DNA of 47,881 nt, taken from NCBI GenBank assembly GCA_001898415.1, contig MKTU01000024.1, positions 148,929 to 196,809 on the forward strand, written 5' to 3'. A model generated the notes under the pieces. That model was not told the origin of the DNA and ran no database searches. It worked only from the letters and a program-made list of their open reading frames with translations. Shown in pieces: positions 1 to 7,502 of this stretch. The stretch is from Rhodanobacter sp. 67-28 (GTDB taxonomy: Bacteria > Pseudomonadota > Gammaproteobacteria > Xanthomonadales > Rhodanobacteraceae). Position numbers and translations under genes: made by a program. Position 1 is the stretch's first letter, and each line of letters opens with the position of its first letter.

Positions 1-208
1 CGATGACGAGGCCGGCCACTTTGAGCACTTTCAGGTGTTGCGACACCGCTGATCGGCTGACCGCCAGGCCATCGGCGATATCCACCACGGCCAAGGGGCG
101 GCCCGCCTCGGCGATCCGCTCGAAGATGGCCATCCGCGTGGGATCGGCCAGCGCCTGCACCCGTTGTTTAAGGTTAGTCTTCACTAACGGTAAGTTAGGA
201 CTAACCAT
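1..208 (-). CDS. ArsR-family HTH transcriptional regulator (3' end outside window)
   Basis: Partial gene read leftward and cut by the window edge after about 69 codons. The visible protein has the ArsR winged-helix start: LADPTRMAIFERI (helix 1), then a helix-turn-helix with SRSAVSQHLKVLKVAGLV. Members of this family repress their own operon and are released by metals or small effectors; some carry a C-terminal SRPBCC domain, which cannot be judged here. No metal-binding cysteine is visible in this part. The first ATG is at 208, but a TTGACA box at 215-220 and several TTAGT/ACTAA repeats overlap the first codons. A GTG at 184, just before the conserved region, is therefore an attractive alternative start. 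Confidence 0.8.
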   Translation of the reverse strand, partial: MVSPNLPLVKTNLKQRVQALADPTRMAIFERIAEAGRPLAVVDIADGLAVSRSAVSQHLKVLKVAGLVI

Positions 209-220
209 TGTGGATGTCAA
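172..220 (-). promoter_or_regulatory. Putative autoregulatory promoter/operator of the ArsR gene
   Basis: On the minus strand a TTGACA -35 box (220-215) is followed 17 bases on by TAACTT (197-192), a weak -10. The same stretch holds a perfect inverted repeat, GGTTAGTC (172-179) and GACTAACC (199-206), and two shorter palindromes: TTAGT-4-ACTAA (174-187) and GTTAG-GA-CTAAC (194-205). Repeated TTAGT half-sites over a promoter fit an ArsR operator. That use is inferred. Confidence 0.45.
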
Positions 221-347
221 CGCCCTGAACCGGCATGCATGAGGGTCGCATGACGGAAAGCTGTCGGAGGTCCATTCAGGCGGTATCGGACAGGTTTCGA
301 TCGCTTCGCCAGCGCGCTGGTAGAACGCATTGGCCGACCGATCTTCA

Positions 348-482
348 TTACACCGGCATGCCGCTCAGCGCATCCAGGAACGGCCTCGACGCCTGCAGGA
401 TGGCAAGCAACTCGTTGGGCGTGCGGCAGTGCTGCGGGCTGATCAGTCTCTTCAAGCGCGCTGCAAGCTGGTGAAGTGCGAT
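348..482 (-). pseudogene. Possible gene remnant (C-terminal fragment, unknown family)
   Basis: In the 209-711 gap one minus-strand frame ends at TAA (348-350) and reads ...LKRLISPQHCRTPNELL... finishing in SGMPV. Its codons end almost always in G or C, as in real genes of this replicon. In-frame TGA at 483-485 closes it upstream, and only a TTG at 455 could start it (35 codons). It looks like the tail of a decayed gene, perhaps frameshifted. No family is recognised. The remainder of 209-711 shows no supported gene. Confidence 0.25.
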
Positions 483-711
483 TCAATGGCTGCACCAATG
501 GACGTGGCCGGTTCCTGTCGCTGGCGACGTCGGACCGAGGCGGACCCCAACCTTAGCCATGCGCGGAATGATTCGGAGAGGGCGTCCCGGGAAAGTCATG
601 AAACCTGCCGCCGTCGGGCCGATACCTCACGCAGGATAGGCATGTTGCGCTTCCGCTGATTTCCCCCTCCGCACATGCTGCCTGGCCACGCGCCAGCAAG
701 GATGAGTCGCC

Positions 712-1650
712 ATGAAACTTCGCATCGCCGCGCTTGGACTGCTGGCGCTTTGCGCCAGCGTGCAGGCGGAGACACCGGTGTGGCAGCCTGCTGCCGGACA
801 CGCGCAGGTGCCAATATGGCCGGGCGCGGCGCCGGATCTGCAGCCGGTGCCCGGGCCGGAAACGGCGAAGGTCAGCGAGAAGCTGCTGGCCGGCAAGCCG
901 GCGACGGCGGTCACCAATGTCACGCAGCCCACCATGACGGTGTATGCGCCCACGGGGAAGAACACCGGCGCGGCGGTGATCGTGATTCCCGGCGGCGGGT
1001 TCCAGATCCTTGCCATCGACCTGGAAGGCACCGAGACCTGCGACTGGCTGACTTCGCGAGGCATCACCTGCGTGCTGCTGAAGTATCGCGTGCCGAGCCT
1101 TCCTTACGACTGGAAGTGCGACTGCCGTCCGCACAATTTCGCCTTGTCGGTGTCGTCGTTGCAGGACGTGCAGCGGACGATGCGGCTGGTGCGTTCGCAA
1201 GCCGCCGCACTGCACGTCGATCCGCACAGGATCGGCGTGCTGGGCTACTCGGCCGGCGGTTTCCTGGTGGCGGAGATCAGCACGAACTTCGATCGCCACC
1301 TGTATGCGCCGGTGGATGCGGCGGACCGGGAAAGCGCGCGACCGGATTTCGCCATGCCGATCTATCCCGGGCACCTGACCCGGGGTGACGGCAAGTTGAA
1401 CCCGAACATTCCGGTTTCAGCCACGACGCCGCCGACGTTCCTGCTGCAGGCGGAAGACGATTACGTGGATGGGGTGGATCAGGCGCTGGTCTACTACACC
1501 GCGCTGGCGCAGGCGAAGGTGCCGGCGGAAATGCACCTGTATGCGCATGGTGGCCATGCCTTCGGCCTGCGTCCCACCGCGAACCCGATCACCGGCTGGT
1601 CGAAGCTGGCCGAAGCGTGGCTGCACACGATCGGCATGGTGCGGGACTGA
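712..1650 (+). CDS. Secreted alpha/beta hydrolase (acetyl-esterase/lipase-like)
   Basis: 312 residues with a signal peptide (about 1-20, cleavage near VQA-ET), so exported. The fold is that of small esterases of the acetylxylan-esterase/BD-FAE type. The oxyanion region is IPGGGF near residue 90. The nucleophile is Ser180 in GYSAG. An acid candidate is Asp249 or Asp250 in QAEDDYV, and the catalytic His is probably His282 in HGGHAFG. Such enzymes usually remove acetyl or other acyl groups from sugars or small esters. The start ATG follows AAGGATGAG. It stands alone between two gaps, so the context does not narrow the substrate. Confidence 0.85.
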   Translation: MKLRIAALGLLALCASVQAETPVWQPAAGHAQVPIWPGAAPDLQPVPGPETAKVSEKLLAGKPATAVTNVTQPTMTVYAPTGKNTGAAVIVIPGGGFQILAIDLEGTETCDWLTSRGITCVLLKYRVPSLPYDWKCDCRPHNFALSVSSLQDVQRTMRLVRSQAAALHVDPHRIGVLGYSAGGFLVAEISTNFDRHLYAPVDAADRESARPDFAMPIYPGHLTRGDGKLNPNIPVSATTPPTFLLQAEDDYVDGVDQALVYYTALAQAKVPAEMHLYAHGGHAFGLRPTANPITGWSKLAEAWLHTIGMVRD

Positions 1651-1712
1651 GCATGGCCGGGCGCCGATGCCCTCCCGGTTGATGCTGCGTGATGCATGGT
1701 TGGCGGTCCCGT

Positions 1713-1901
1713 TCAGCGCGCGTAGCATGCCGGTGCCTCGTTGACGCTTTGACCGGCGTCGAGTCTGATGTGCTGGCGCAACCATGCGGTGAATTCGGCT
1801 TCAGGCAGGCAGACGAGACTGGCGGCCAGGTGGCAATCGCGGGCGTATCGTGGCGGCAGTGCCGGCCCGGATGGCGCATCCGCGTCGTCGCCGTCGACCA
1901 T
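1713..1901 (-). CDS. Possible small protein of unknown function (62 aa)
   Basis: The 302-base gap between the esterase and the aldo/keto reductase contains a minus-strand frame of 62 codons, from ATG at 1901 to TGA at 1713. The protein is acidic at its start (MVDGDDAD) and has a plausible amphipathic stretch, FTAWLRQHIRLDAG. Codons are GC-rich at third positions but not strikingly so, and the upstream GGA is distant (about 12 bases) from the ATG. No family is recognised. It may be an antisense artefact of GC-rich sequence. Confidence 0.3.
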   Translation of the reverse strand: MVDGDDADAPSGPALPPRYARDCHLAASLVCLPEAEFTAWLRQHIRLDAGQSVNEAPACYAR

Positions 1902-1952
1902 GCCATGCTGTGCGTTTCCACAGGCGTTTGTTCGTCCCCGAAGGAGTTCCCC

Positions 1953-2924
1953 ATGCAATACCGTCGCGTCGGCCGATCCGGCCTGCAGTTGTCCGCGCTG
2001 TCGTTCGGCGCCTGGGTCACCTTCGGCCGCCAGGTCGGGCGCAAGGAAGCGCGCGACATGCTGGCGCTGGCGCACGATCGCGGGGTGAACTACTTCGACA
2101 ACGCCGAGACCTACAACAACGGCGTCGCCGAGCAGGTGATGGGTGACGTGCTGGCCGATCTGCGCTTTCCGCGCGACAGCTACTGCGTGTCCAGCAAGGT
2201 GTTCTTCGGCGCGGTGGATGAGCCGCGGCCGACCCAGCGCGGCCTGTCGCGCAAGCATGTGATCGAGGCCTGCCATCAGGCGCTGCAGCGCCTGCGCGTG
2301 GACTACCTGGACCTGTACTTCTGCCACCGACCCGATCCGGACACCCCGGTCGACGAAACCGTGGCCGCGATGGATACGCTGATCCGCCAGGGCAAGGTGC
2401 TGTACTGGGGCACCAGCGAATGGCCGGCCGAGGCAATCGGGGAGGCCCATCGCGTGGCCCGGGAAAACCGTTTCTACGCGCCGGTGGTGGAGCAGCCGCA
2501 GTACAACCTGCTGCATCGCGAGCGGGTGGAGCGCGAGTACGCACCGCTGTACGAAAAGTACGGCATGGGCACCACGACCTGGTCGCCGCTGGCCTCGGGG
2601 CTGCTCAGCGGCAAGTACAACCAGGGCATTCCCGCCGATTCGCGACTGGCGCAGCCGGGCTACGAGTGGTTGCGCAAAAGCGTGCTGGGCGAGGGCGACG
2701 GGCACCTGGCGCGGGTGCGTGCGCTGCAGCCGATCGCCGAGGAGCTGGGCACCAGCCTGGCGCAACTGGCGATCGCCTGGTGCCTGCTGAACCCGCACGT
2801 GTCCACCGTGATGCTGGGTGCGAGCAAGCGCGAGCAGCTGGCGCAGAACCTGGACGCGCTGGAGCTGCTGCCGCGACTGGATGCGGCGCTCGCCGGGCGC
2901 ATGCGGCAGGCGGTGGGCGGCTGA
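1953..2924 (+). CDS. Aldo/keto reductase (Kv-beta/YghZ-like)
   Basis: 323-residue NADPH-dependent oxidoreductase of the aldo/keto reductase superfamily. The N-terminus MQYRRVGRSGLQLSALSFG is typical. The catalytic set is visible: Asp49 and Tyr54 in YFDNAETYNNG, Lys in VSSKVFF, His in FCHRPDP. The VEQPQYNLLHR stretch and the C-terminal SKREQL cofactor segment match the subgroup related to potassium-channel beta subunits and E. coli YghZ, which reduce aldehydes such as methylglyoxal. The start is set by AAGGAG at 1941-1946, six bases before the ATG; an open frame further upstream is not needed. The physiological substrate is unknown. Confidence 0.92.
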   Translation: MQYRRVGRSGLQLSALSFGAWVTFGRQVGRKEARDMLALAHDRGVNYFDNAETYNNGVAEQVMGDVLADLRFPRDSYCVSSKVFFGAVDEPRPTQRGLSRKHVIEACHQALQRLRVDYLDLYFCHRPDPDTPVDETVAAMDTLIRQGKVLYWGTSEWPAEAIGEAHRVARENRFYAPVVEQPQYNLLHRERVEREYAPLYEKYGMGTTTWSPLASGLLSGKYNQGIPADSRLAQPGYEWLRKSVLGEGDGHLARVRALQPIAEELGTSLAQLAIAWCLLNPHVSTVMLGASKREQLAQNLDALELLPRLDAALAGRMRQAVGG

Positions 2925-2953
2925 CCCGTCGCGCGTGGAGTCCGCGAGGGTGG

Positions 2954-2984
2954 TTGACTCTCAAATGAGAATGATTATTATTTG
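2954..2984 (+). promoter_or_regulatory. Promoter with overlapping Fur box (hemP operon)
   Basis: TTGACT (2954-2959) and TATTAT (2976-2981), 16 bases apart, make a good sigma-70 promoter. The spacer and -10 are covered by an A/T-rich imperfect palindrome at 2962-2984 that contains AATGAGAATGATTATTATT, close to the 19-base Fur consensus. Iron-loaded Fur would block the promoter, so the two genes downstream should be induced by iron lack. Confidence 0.8.
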
Positions 2985-3009
2985 AGTACCCGCCACCGCA
3001 GGAACTCCG

Positions 3010-3210
3010 ATGCCCGTCCTCTCCTTGCGTCCGTCCCCGTTTCCCCCTTCTGCCGTGCACCGCGGCGCGGCGCCGCGGCTCGCCACCGCCACGCGCCGGG
3101 TCGCCAGCGATCTGCTGCTGGCCGGCGGGCGCGAGCTGGTGATCCAGCATCAGGGCAGCGAGTACCACCTGCGCCTGACCCGCAACGACAAACTGATCCT
3201 GACCAAATAG
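3010..3210 (+). CDS. hemP: Hemin uptake protein HemP
   Basis: 66-residue small basic protein. Its C-terminal half matches the HemP family signature: GRELVIQHQGSEYHLRLTRNDKLILTK, described here as the segment at residues 40-66 ending in the conserved KLILTK. HemP is a small cytoplasmic protein linked to haem uptake genes; in some proteobacteria it activates transcription of the haem receptor. The gene lies 26 bases after a Fur-box promoter and two bases before the next gene, so both should be iron-repressed together. No TonB-dependent haem receptor follows here, unlike many hemP loci. Confidence 0.9.
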   Translation: MPVLSLRPSPFPPSAVHRGAAPRLATATRRVASDLLLAGGRELVIQHQGSEYHLRLTRNDKLILTK

Positions 3211-3212
3211 CC

Positions 3213-3818
3213 ATGGGCATGCGGCTGGATCGTGCCGCCCTGTTGCGGCGGATGACGGCGCAGTTCGCCACAGGCAGGCGAACCGGCATCTGTGGATCGG
3301 AGGAGGCCGCCGCCACGTGCAGGTCGCGGTTGTGCTTGTCCACCGCGCGATGGCTGGCCGGACTGCCGGCGCTGGGCAACGTGTTGTATGCGCCGAGTGT
3401 GATGCCCTGCATGTTGCGCGGCAGGCCGTTGCCGGGCTTGCTGGTCGAATCCGCCGATCTCGCGCCGTTGCTGCATACGCGCACCCTGGCGTTCGCCAGC
3501 GCAGTCACTGCCGATGGCCCGCGCGAGTGGATGGAATGCCGCGATGCGCAAGAGTGCCTGCTCGCCCGGCTCTACCTGTTGCCGGATACCGACTATCTGG
3601 CCTGGGACGCCTTGTGCGCCGGTGCCGACATCGCGGCGGCCGGCGCTCGCGCGGACGCGTTCGCATCGCCGCCGGCCGCGGTGCGGGTGCTGCGTTTCCG
3701 ATTGCGCCGCTTCGCCGCCGGCCTGAAATTGCTGGGCGCAGATGCCGTGGCGTCCGCCTCGCCGCTGGGGCGCGACGTGGCAGCGCGCATCGCCCGCGAC
3801 GCGGCCACGCTCCGCTGA
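3213..3818 (+). CDS. Conserved hypothetical protein co-transcribed with hemP
   Basis: 201 residues, starting two bases after the hemP stop, so translationally coupled to it. No signal peptide or clear membrane segment; probably cytoplasmic. The central part, GPREWMECRDAQECLLARLYLLPDTDYLAWDAL (residues about 107-140), has the look of a conserved folded core and is weakly reminiscent of haem-utilisation (HemS/HmuS-like) proteins, but I cannot assign a family. Several cysteines lie in the first 70 residues. Its shared Fur promoter with hemP argues for a role in haem or iron handling; this is context only. Confidence 0.7.
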   Translation: MGMRLDRAALLRRMTAQFATGRRTGICGSEEAAATCRSRLCLSTARWLAGLPALGNVLYAPSVMPCMLRGRPLPGLLVESADLAPLLHTRTLAFASAVTADGPREWMECRDAQECLLARLYLLPDTDYLAWDALCAGADIAAAGARADAFASPPAAVRVLRFRLRRFAAGLKLLGADAVASASPLGRDVAARIARDAATLR

Positions 3819-3856
3819 ACCCGCCGGTCGTCGCCAGTGGCGGCGTCCGGCTGTCC

Positions 3857-3880
3857 GTGCACTGTCCGCGGACACTGCAC
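3857..3880 (+). promoter_or_regulatory. Near-perfect palindrome, likely enhancer site for the sigma-54 regulator
   Basis: A 24-base inverted repeat with only one mismatched pair, centred on TGTCCGCGGACA (3863-3874). Another TGTCCG half-site starts 11 bases earlier (3852), one helical turn away. It lies about 60 bases upstream of a sigma-54 promoter, the usual place for an activator site. The same CGGACA/TGTCCG half-sites recur before the response-regulator gene at 19102-19130. Confidence 0.6.
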
Positions 3881-3940
3881 AACCGCCACGGGTGCGTCGC
3901 AACACATTGAAAAAACGGTGTTTTCGCGGCATCGCCTCGA

Positions 3941-3956
3941 TGGCATGCGGATTGCT
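3941..3956 (+). promoter_or_regulatory. Sigma-54 (-24/-12) promoter of the export operon
   Basis: TGGCATGCGGATTGCT matches the RpoN consensus TGGCAC-N5-TTGCW at all key positions except one, with GG and GC elements spaced correctly. It sits 45 bases before the adaptor gene. A sigma-54 response regulator and its kinase are encoded at the far end of the same gene block, which supports its use. Confidence 0.8.
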
Positions 3957-4000
3957 CTGTCTCCTGCGTAGCCGCCCTGCACGCGGCCGGGAACGACACG

Positions 4001-5272
4001 ATGATTCGCGACACATCGGCACAGGACAAACTGGTAGAGGTCAAACCCAATCGCAAGCGGCAGCTGATCCTCGCTGCCGTCGGCGTGCTCGTGATCGGCC
4101 TGCTGGCCTGGCTGGCGCCGGGGATCGGCCGGCTGTTCTCCGCCTCCGGTTCGGTGAGCGCCTCGCGGCTGTCGTTCGCCACCGTCGAGCGCGGCCCGTT
4201 CGTGCGCGACATCGCCGCCGAGGGCAAGGTGGTGGCCGCGGTCAGCCCCACCTTGTACGCGACCTCCGGCGGCGCGGTGACGCTGCAGGTGCACGCCGGC
4301 GACACGGTGAAGAAAGGCCAGGTGCTGGCCACCATCGACAGCCCCGAGCTGACCAACAAGCTGGCGCAGGAACAGAGCAACGCCGACGCGATGCAGGTCG
4401 ACTACCTGCGTGCTCAGGTCGACGCGCGCAAGCAGCGCTCCGCCCTGCAGAAGGCGTACGACAACGCCAAGATCGACCTGCAGACCGCGCAGCGCGATCT
4501 CGCCCGCTACCAGAAGGCGTTCGCCCGCGGTGCCGTGCCCAGCATGGACGTCGACCGCGCCAAGGACACCCTGGACAAGGCCAACATCGCCCTGGAACAC
4601 GCGCGCAGCGACCTGGGCATGGACAACGCCAGTCTCAACTTCGACATCCAGTCCAAGAAGCTGGCGCATGACCGCCAGCTGCTGCTGGTGGCCGACCTCA
4701 AGCGCCAGGTCGACGACCTCCATGTGAAGTCGCCGGTGGATGGCCAGGTCGGCCAGCTGTTCATCGCCGAAAAGGCCACCGTGGCCAAGGATGCGCAGCT
4801 GCTCAGCGTGGTCGACCTGTCCGCACTGCAGGTGGAGATGCAGGTGCCGGAGAGTTTCGCCCGCGACCTCGGCATCGGCATGACCGGCGAGATCAGCGGC
4901 AACGGCCACACCTGGAAGGGCATCGTCAGCGCGATCTCGCCCGAAGTGGTCAACGGCCAGGTCGCCGCGCGGCTGCGCTTCGACGGCACCACGCCGAACC
5001 AGCTGCGCCAGAACCAGCGCCTGTCGGTGCGCGTGCTGCTGGACAAGCGCGACAACGTGCTCACCGTGCAGCGCGGCTCCTTCGTCGACGAATCCGGCGG
5101 CAGCTACGCCTACCTGGTGCACGACGGCATCGCCACGAAAACCCCGATCCGCATCGGCGCCTCCAGCATCGACAAGGTGGAGATCCTCGAAGGCCTGAAG
5201 GAAGGCGACAAGATCGTGATCTCCGGCACCGACAGCTTCAAGGGCGCGGCGAAGGTTGCCATCTCGCAATAG
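4001..5272 (+). CDS. MacA/HlyD-type periplasmic adaptor of an ABC exporter
   Basis: 423-residue membrane-fusion protein. After a basic cytoplasmic start (about 1-20) comes one membrane anchor (about 21-43), then the first half of a lipoyl domain (VHAGDTVKKGQVLATID, about 100-117), a long alpha-helical hairpin rich in Gln, Lys and Asp (about 118-240), the second lipoyl half (VKSPVDGQVGQLF, about 244-256) and beta-barrel and membrane-proximal domains to the end. Such adaptors join an inner-membrane ABC transporter to an outer-membrane channel. First gene behind the sigma-54 promoter; the ATPase follows after a repeat-filled 127-base gap. No TolC-like channel gene is in this window, so it must be encoded elsewhere. 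Confidence 0.9.
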   Translation: MIRDTSAQDKLVEVKPNRKRQLILAAVGVLVIGLLAWLAPGIGRLFSASGSVSASRLSFATVERGPFVRDIAAEGKVVAAVSPTLYATSGGAVTLQVHAGDTVKKGQVLATIDSPELTNKLAQEQSNADAMQVDYLRAQVDARKQRSALQKAYDNAKIDLQTAQRDLARYQKAFARGAVPSMDVDRAKDTLDKANIALEHARSDLGMDNASLNFDIQSKKLAHDRQLLLVADLKRQVDDLHVKSPVDGQVGQLFIAEKATVAKDAQLLSVVDLSALQVEMQVPESFARDLGIGMTGEISGNGHTWKGIVSAISPEVVNGQVAARLRFDGTTPNQLRQNQRLSVRVLLDKRDNVLTVQRGSFVDESGGSYAYLVHDGIATKTPIRIGASSIDKVEILEGLKEGDKIVISGTDSFKGAAKVAISQ

Positions 5273-5285
5273 CGAGATGGCAGCC

Positions 5286-5373
5286 GGGAATAGGGAATAG
5301 GGAATAGGGAATCGGAAAAACTCGCGATCCCACGCCTCTGCTCTCTATTCCCGATTCTCTATTCCCTATTCCC
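5286..5373. repeat. GGGAATA-type inverted repeat, copy 1
   Basis: Left arm of tandem GGGAATA units (5286-5315) and a complementary right arm of TATTCCC units (5343-5373) around a 27-base core. It fills the gap between adaptor and ATPase genes. Four further complete copies and one partial copy occur in the window. Confidence 0.85.
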
Positions 5374-5399
5374 ACTACACCAACCACCGAGGAACCAGC

Positions 5400-6110
5400 A
5401 TGCTCAAGATGACCCACCTGTCCAAGGTCTACCGCACCGAAGTGGTGGAGACCTATGCGCTGCGCGATTTCAACATCGACGTGAAGGAGGGCGAGTTCGT
5501 GGCCGTGACCGGGCCGTCCGGTTCGGGCAAGACCACCTTCCTGACCATCGCCGGCCTGCTGGAGACGTTCACCGGCGGCGAGTACCACCTCGACGGCGTG
5601 GAGGTCAGCAACCTCAACGACAACGCCCGCTCGAAGATCCGCAACGAGAAGATCGGCTTCATTTTCCAGGCGTTCAACCTGATCCCCGACCTCAACGTGT
5701 TCGACAACATCGAGGTGCCGCTGCGCTATCGCGGCATGAAGTCGGCCGAGCGCAAGCAGCGGATCATGGACTCGCTGGAACGCGTGGGCCTGGCCTCGCG
5801 CGCCAAGCACTACCCCGCCGAACTCTCCGGCGGCCAGCAGCAGCGCGTGGCGATCGCCCGCGCGCTGGCCGGCTCGCCGCGTCTGCTGCTGGCGGATGAG
5901 CCCACCGGCAACCTCGACACCCAGATGGCCCGCGGCGTGATGGAGCTGCTGGAGGAGATCCACCGCGACGGCGCCACCATCGTGATGGTCACGCATGATC
6001 CGGAGCTGGCCGCCCGCGCCCAGCGCAACGTGCACATCATCGACGGCCAGGTGGTGGATCTGGCCGAGGAGCCGCGCTTCCATGCCGTGAAGGCAGGGAA
6101 TAGGGAGTAG
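5400..6110 (+). CDS. ABC transporter ATP-binding protein (MacB/LolD type)
   Basis: 236 residues, the only ATPase of the exporter. Walker A GPSGSGKT at 38-45, Q-loop [17 protein letters not shown], signature LSGGQQQR, Walker [13 protein letters not shown] and the H-loop [11 protein letters not shown] are all present, so it should be active. The FNLIPxLNVxDNIEVPL pattern is typical of the MacB/LolD/FtsE branch that energises mechanotransmission rather than transport through the membrane. It is a free-standing subunit and presumably serves all four permease pairs downstream. The last residues (about KAGNRE) are encoded by the beginning of a GGGAATA repeat, so the natural C-terminus has been rewritten by the repeat. 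Confidence 0.93.
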   Translation: MLKMTHLSKVYRTEVVETYALRDFNIDVKEGEFVAVTGPSGSGKTTFLTIAGLLETFTGGEYHLDGVEVSNLNDNARSKIRNEKIGFIFQAFNLIPDLNVFDNIEVPLRYRGMKSAERKQRIMDSLERVGLASRAKHYPAELSGGQQQRVAIARALAGSPRLLLADEPTGNLDTQMARGVMELLEEIHRDGATIVMVTHDPELAARAQRNVHIIDGQVVDLAEEPRFHAVKAGNRE

Positions 6111-6173
6111 GGAATAGGGAATCGGAAGGGCATCGGCCTTTCCGAATCGCGAATTACGAATCCCGTATCCCGG
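6096..6173. repeat. GGGAATA-type inverted repeat, copy 2
   Basis: Left arm at 6096-6126 overlaps the last codons and stop of the ATPase gene; a degenerate right arm (about 6142-6173) contains CCGAATC and ATCCCGTATCCC. It separates the ATPase from the first permease. Confidence 0.75.
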
Positions 6174-6181
6174 AACCAGAG

Positions 6182-7492
6182 ATGTTTGCCTACTACCTCC
6201 AGCTCGGACTGCGCAGCCTGCGCCGCAACCCCGCCCTCACCGCGCTGATGGTGATGGCGATCGGTTTCGGCGTGGCCGCGTCGATGATCACGTACTCCGT
6301 GTTCCGGGCCGTGTCCGGCAACCCGATACCTGGCAAGTCGGCGCAGCTGTTCACGCCGCAGGTGGACGGCTGGGGGCCGCAGCAGAACCTGAAGGGCGAG
6401 CCGGCCGAAGCACTGGCTTACATCGACGCGATGGCGCTGATGCGGGCGCACGAGGCGAAGCGCCAGACCCTGTTGTATCCGGTGCAACTCTCGGTGATGC
6501 CGGGCGGCAACCGCGACCTTCCCCTGAACGCCAACGGCTATGCCGTCACCGCCGACTTCTTCACCATGTTCGAGGTGCCGTTCCGCTTCGGCAGCGGCTG
6601 GAGTGCGCAGGACGACGACGCGCGAGCCAGCGCCGTCGTCATCAGCGGCGAACTCAACCGGAAGCTGTTCGGCGGCGCCAACAGCGTGGGGCGCACGTTC
6701 AACCTTGGCGGGCATGACTACCACGTGGTGGGCGTCACCAGCCACTGGAATCCGCGCCCGCGTTTCTACGACCTGTTCAGCACCAGCGGGTTTGCCGACG
6801 AGCCGGACATCTACATGGTGTTCAACCGTGCACTGGACTTGCAGATGCGCTCGGGCGGCCGCAACAGTTGCCGCGGTTCGATCACCTACACGAGCTGGCA
6901 GGGTTATCTGCAGAGCAACTGCGTGTGGATCACGCCGTGGGTGGAACTGGACAGCGCCGCCGAAGTCGCCGCCTATCGCCGTTTCCTCACCAACTATGCC
7001 GCCGACCAGCAGCGCGCCGGTCGCTTCGGCTGGGCCGCCAACGTGCGTCTGCGCGACGTGATGCAGTGGCTCGAATACGAACACGTGGTGCCGCCGGAAA
7101 GCCGCATCTCGCTGGCGGTGGCGCTGGGCTTTTTCCTGATCTGCCTGGTCAACACCATCGGCCTGCTGCTGGCGAAGTTCATGCGCCGCGCCGGCGAGAT
7201 CGGCGTGCGCCGCGCCCTGGGCGCAACGCGGCGCGAGATCTACACCCAGTATCTGGTCGAGGCTGCCACGGTAGGCCTGGCCGGTGGCGTGCTGGGCTTG
7301 CTGCTCACGGCCGCGGGCGTGTCCGGCGTGGGCATCCTGTTCCAGCCGGAGATCGCCCGGCTGGCCCGGCTCGATCTCTCACTGGTGGGCCTGACGTTCG
7401 TCGTCGCCATCATCGCCACCGTGCTGGCGGCGTTCTACCCGGCGTGGCGCGCGGCACACGTGCAACCCGCCTGGCAACTGAAATCGAGCTGA
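6182..7492 (+). CDS. FtsX-like ABC permease, type A, copy 1
   Basis: 436 residues with the MacB_PCD plus FtsX layout: N-terminal membrane helix (about 18-40), large periplasmic domain (about 45-315) and three helices near the C-terminus (about 318-340, 365-395, 400-425). The [19 protein letters not shown] segment after the second helix is the coupling region that contacts the ATPase. It has no ATPase domain of its own. The periplasmic domain carries Cys230 and Cys247, the latter in NCVW; the pair is shared by all four type A copies. It ends in [10 protein letters not shown]. The type B partner starts 10 bases later, so A and B were probably built as a unit. Confidence 0.9.
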   Translation: MFAYYLQLGLRSLRRNPALTALMVMAIGFGVAASMITYSVFRAVSGNPIPGKSAQLFTPQVDGWGPQQNLKGEPAEALAYIDAMALMRAHEAKRQTLLYPVQLSVMPGGNRDLPLNANGYAVTADFFTMFEVPFRFGSGWSAQDDDARASAVVISGELNRKLFGGANSVGRTFNLGGHDYHVVGVTSHWNPRPRFYDLFSTSGFADEPDIYMVFNRALDLQMRSGGRNSCRGSITYTSWQGYLQSNCVWITPWVELDSAAEVAAYRRFLTNYAADQQRAGRFGWAANVRLRDVMQWLEYEHVVPPESRISLAVALGFFLICLVNTIGLLLAKFMRRAGEIGVRRALGATRREIYTQYLVEAATVGLAGGVLGLLLTAAGVSGVGILFQPEIARLARLDLSLVGLTFVVAIIATVLAAFYPAWRAAHVQPAWQLKSS

Positions 7493-7502
7493 GGAGAGCG
7501 CC

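Noticed and set aside
3593-5269. A 558-codon minus-strand frame opposite the adaptor
   Set aside because: Antisense shadow with Val/Asp/His-rich composition; the plus strand holds a complete HlyD-type protein.
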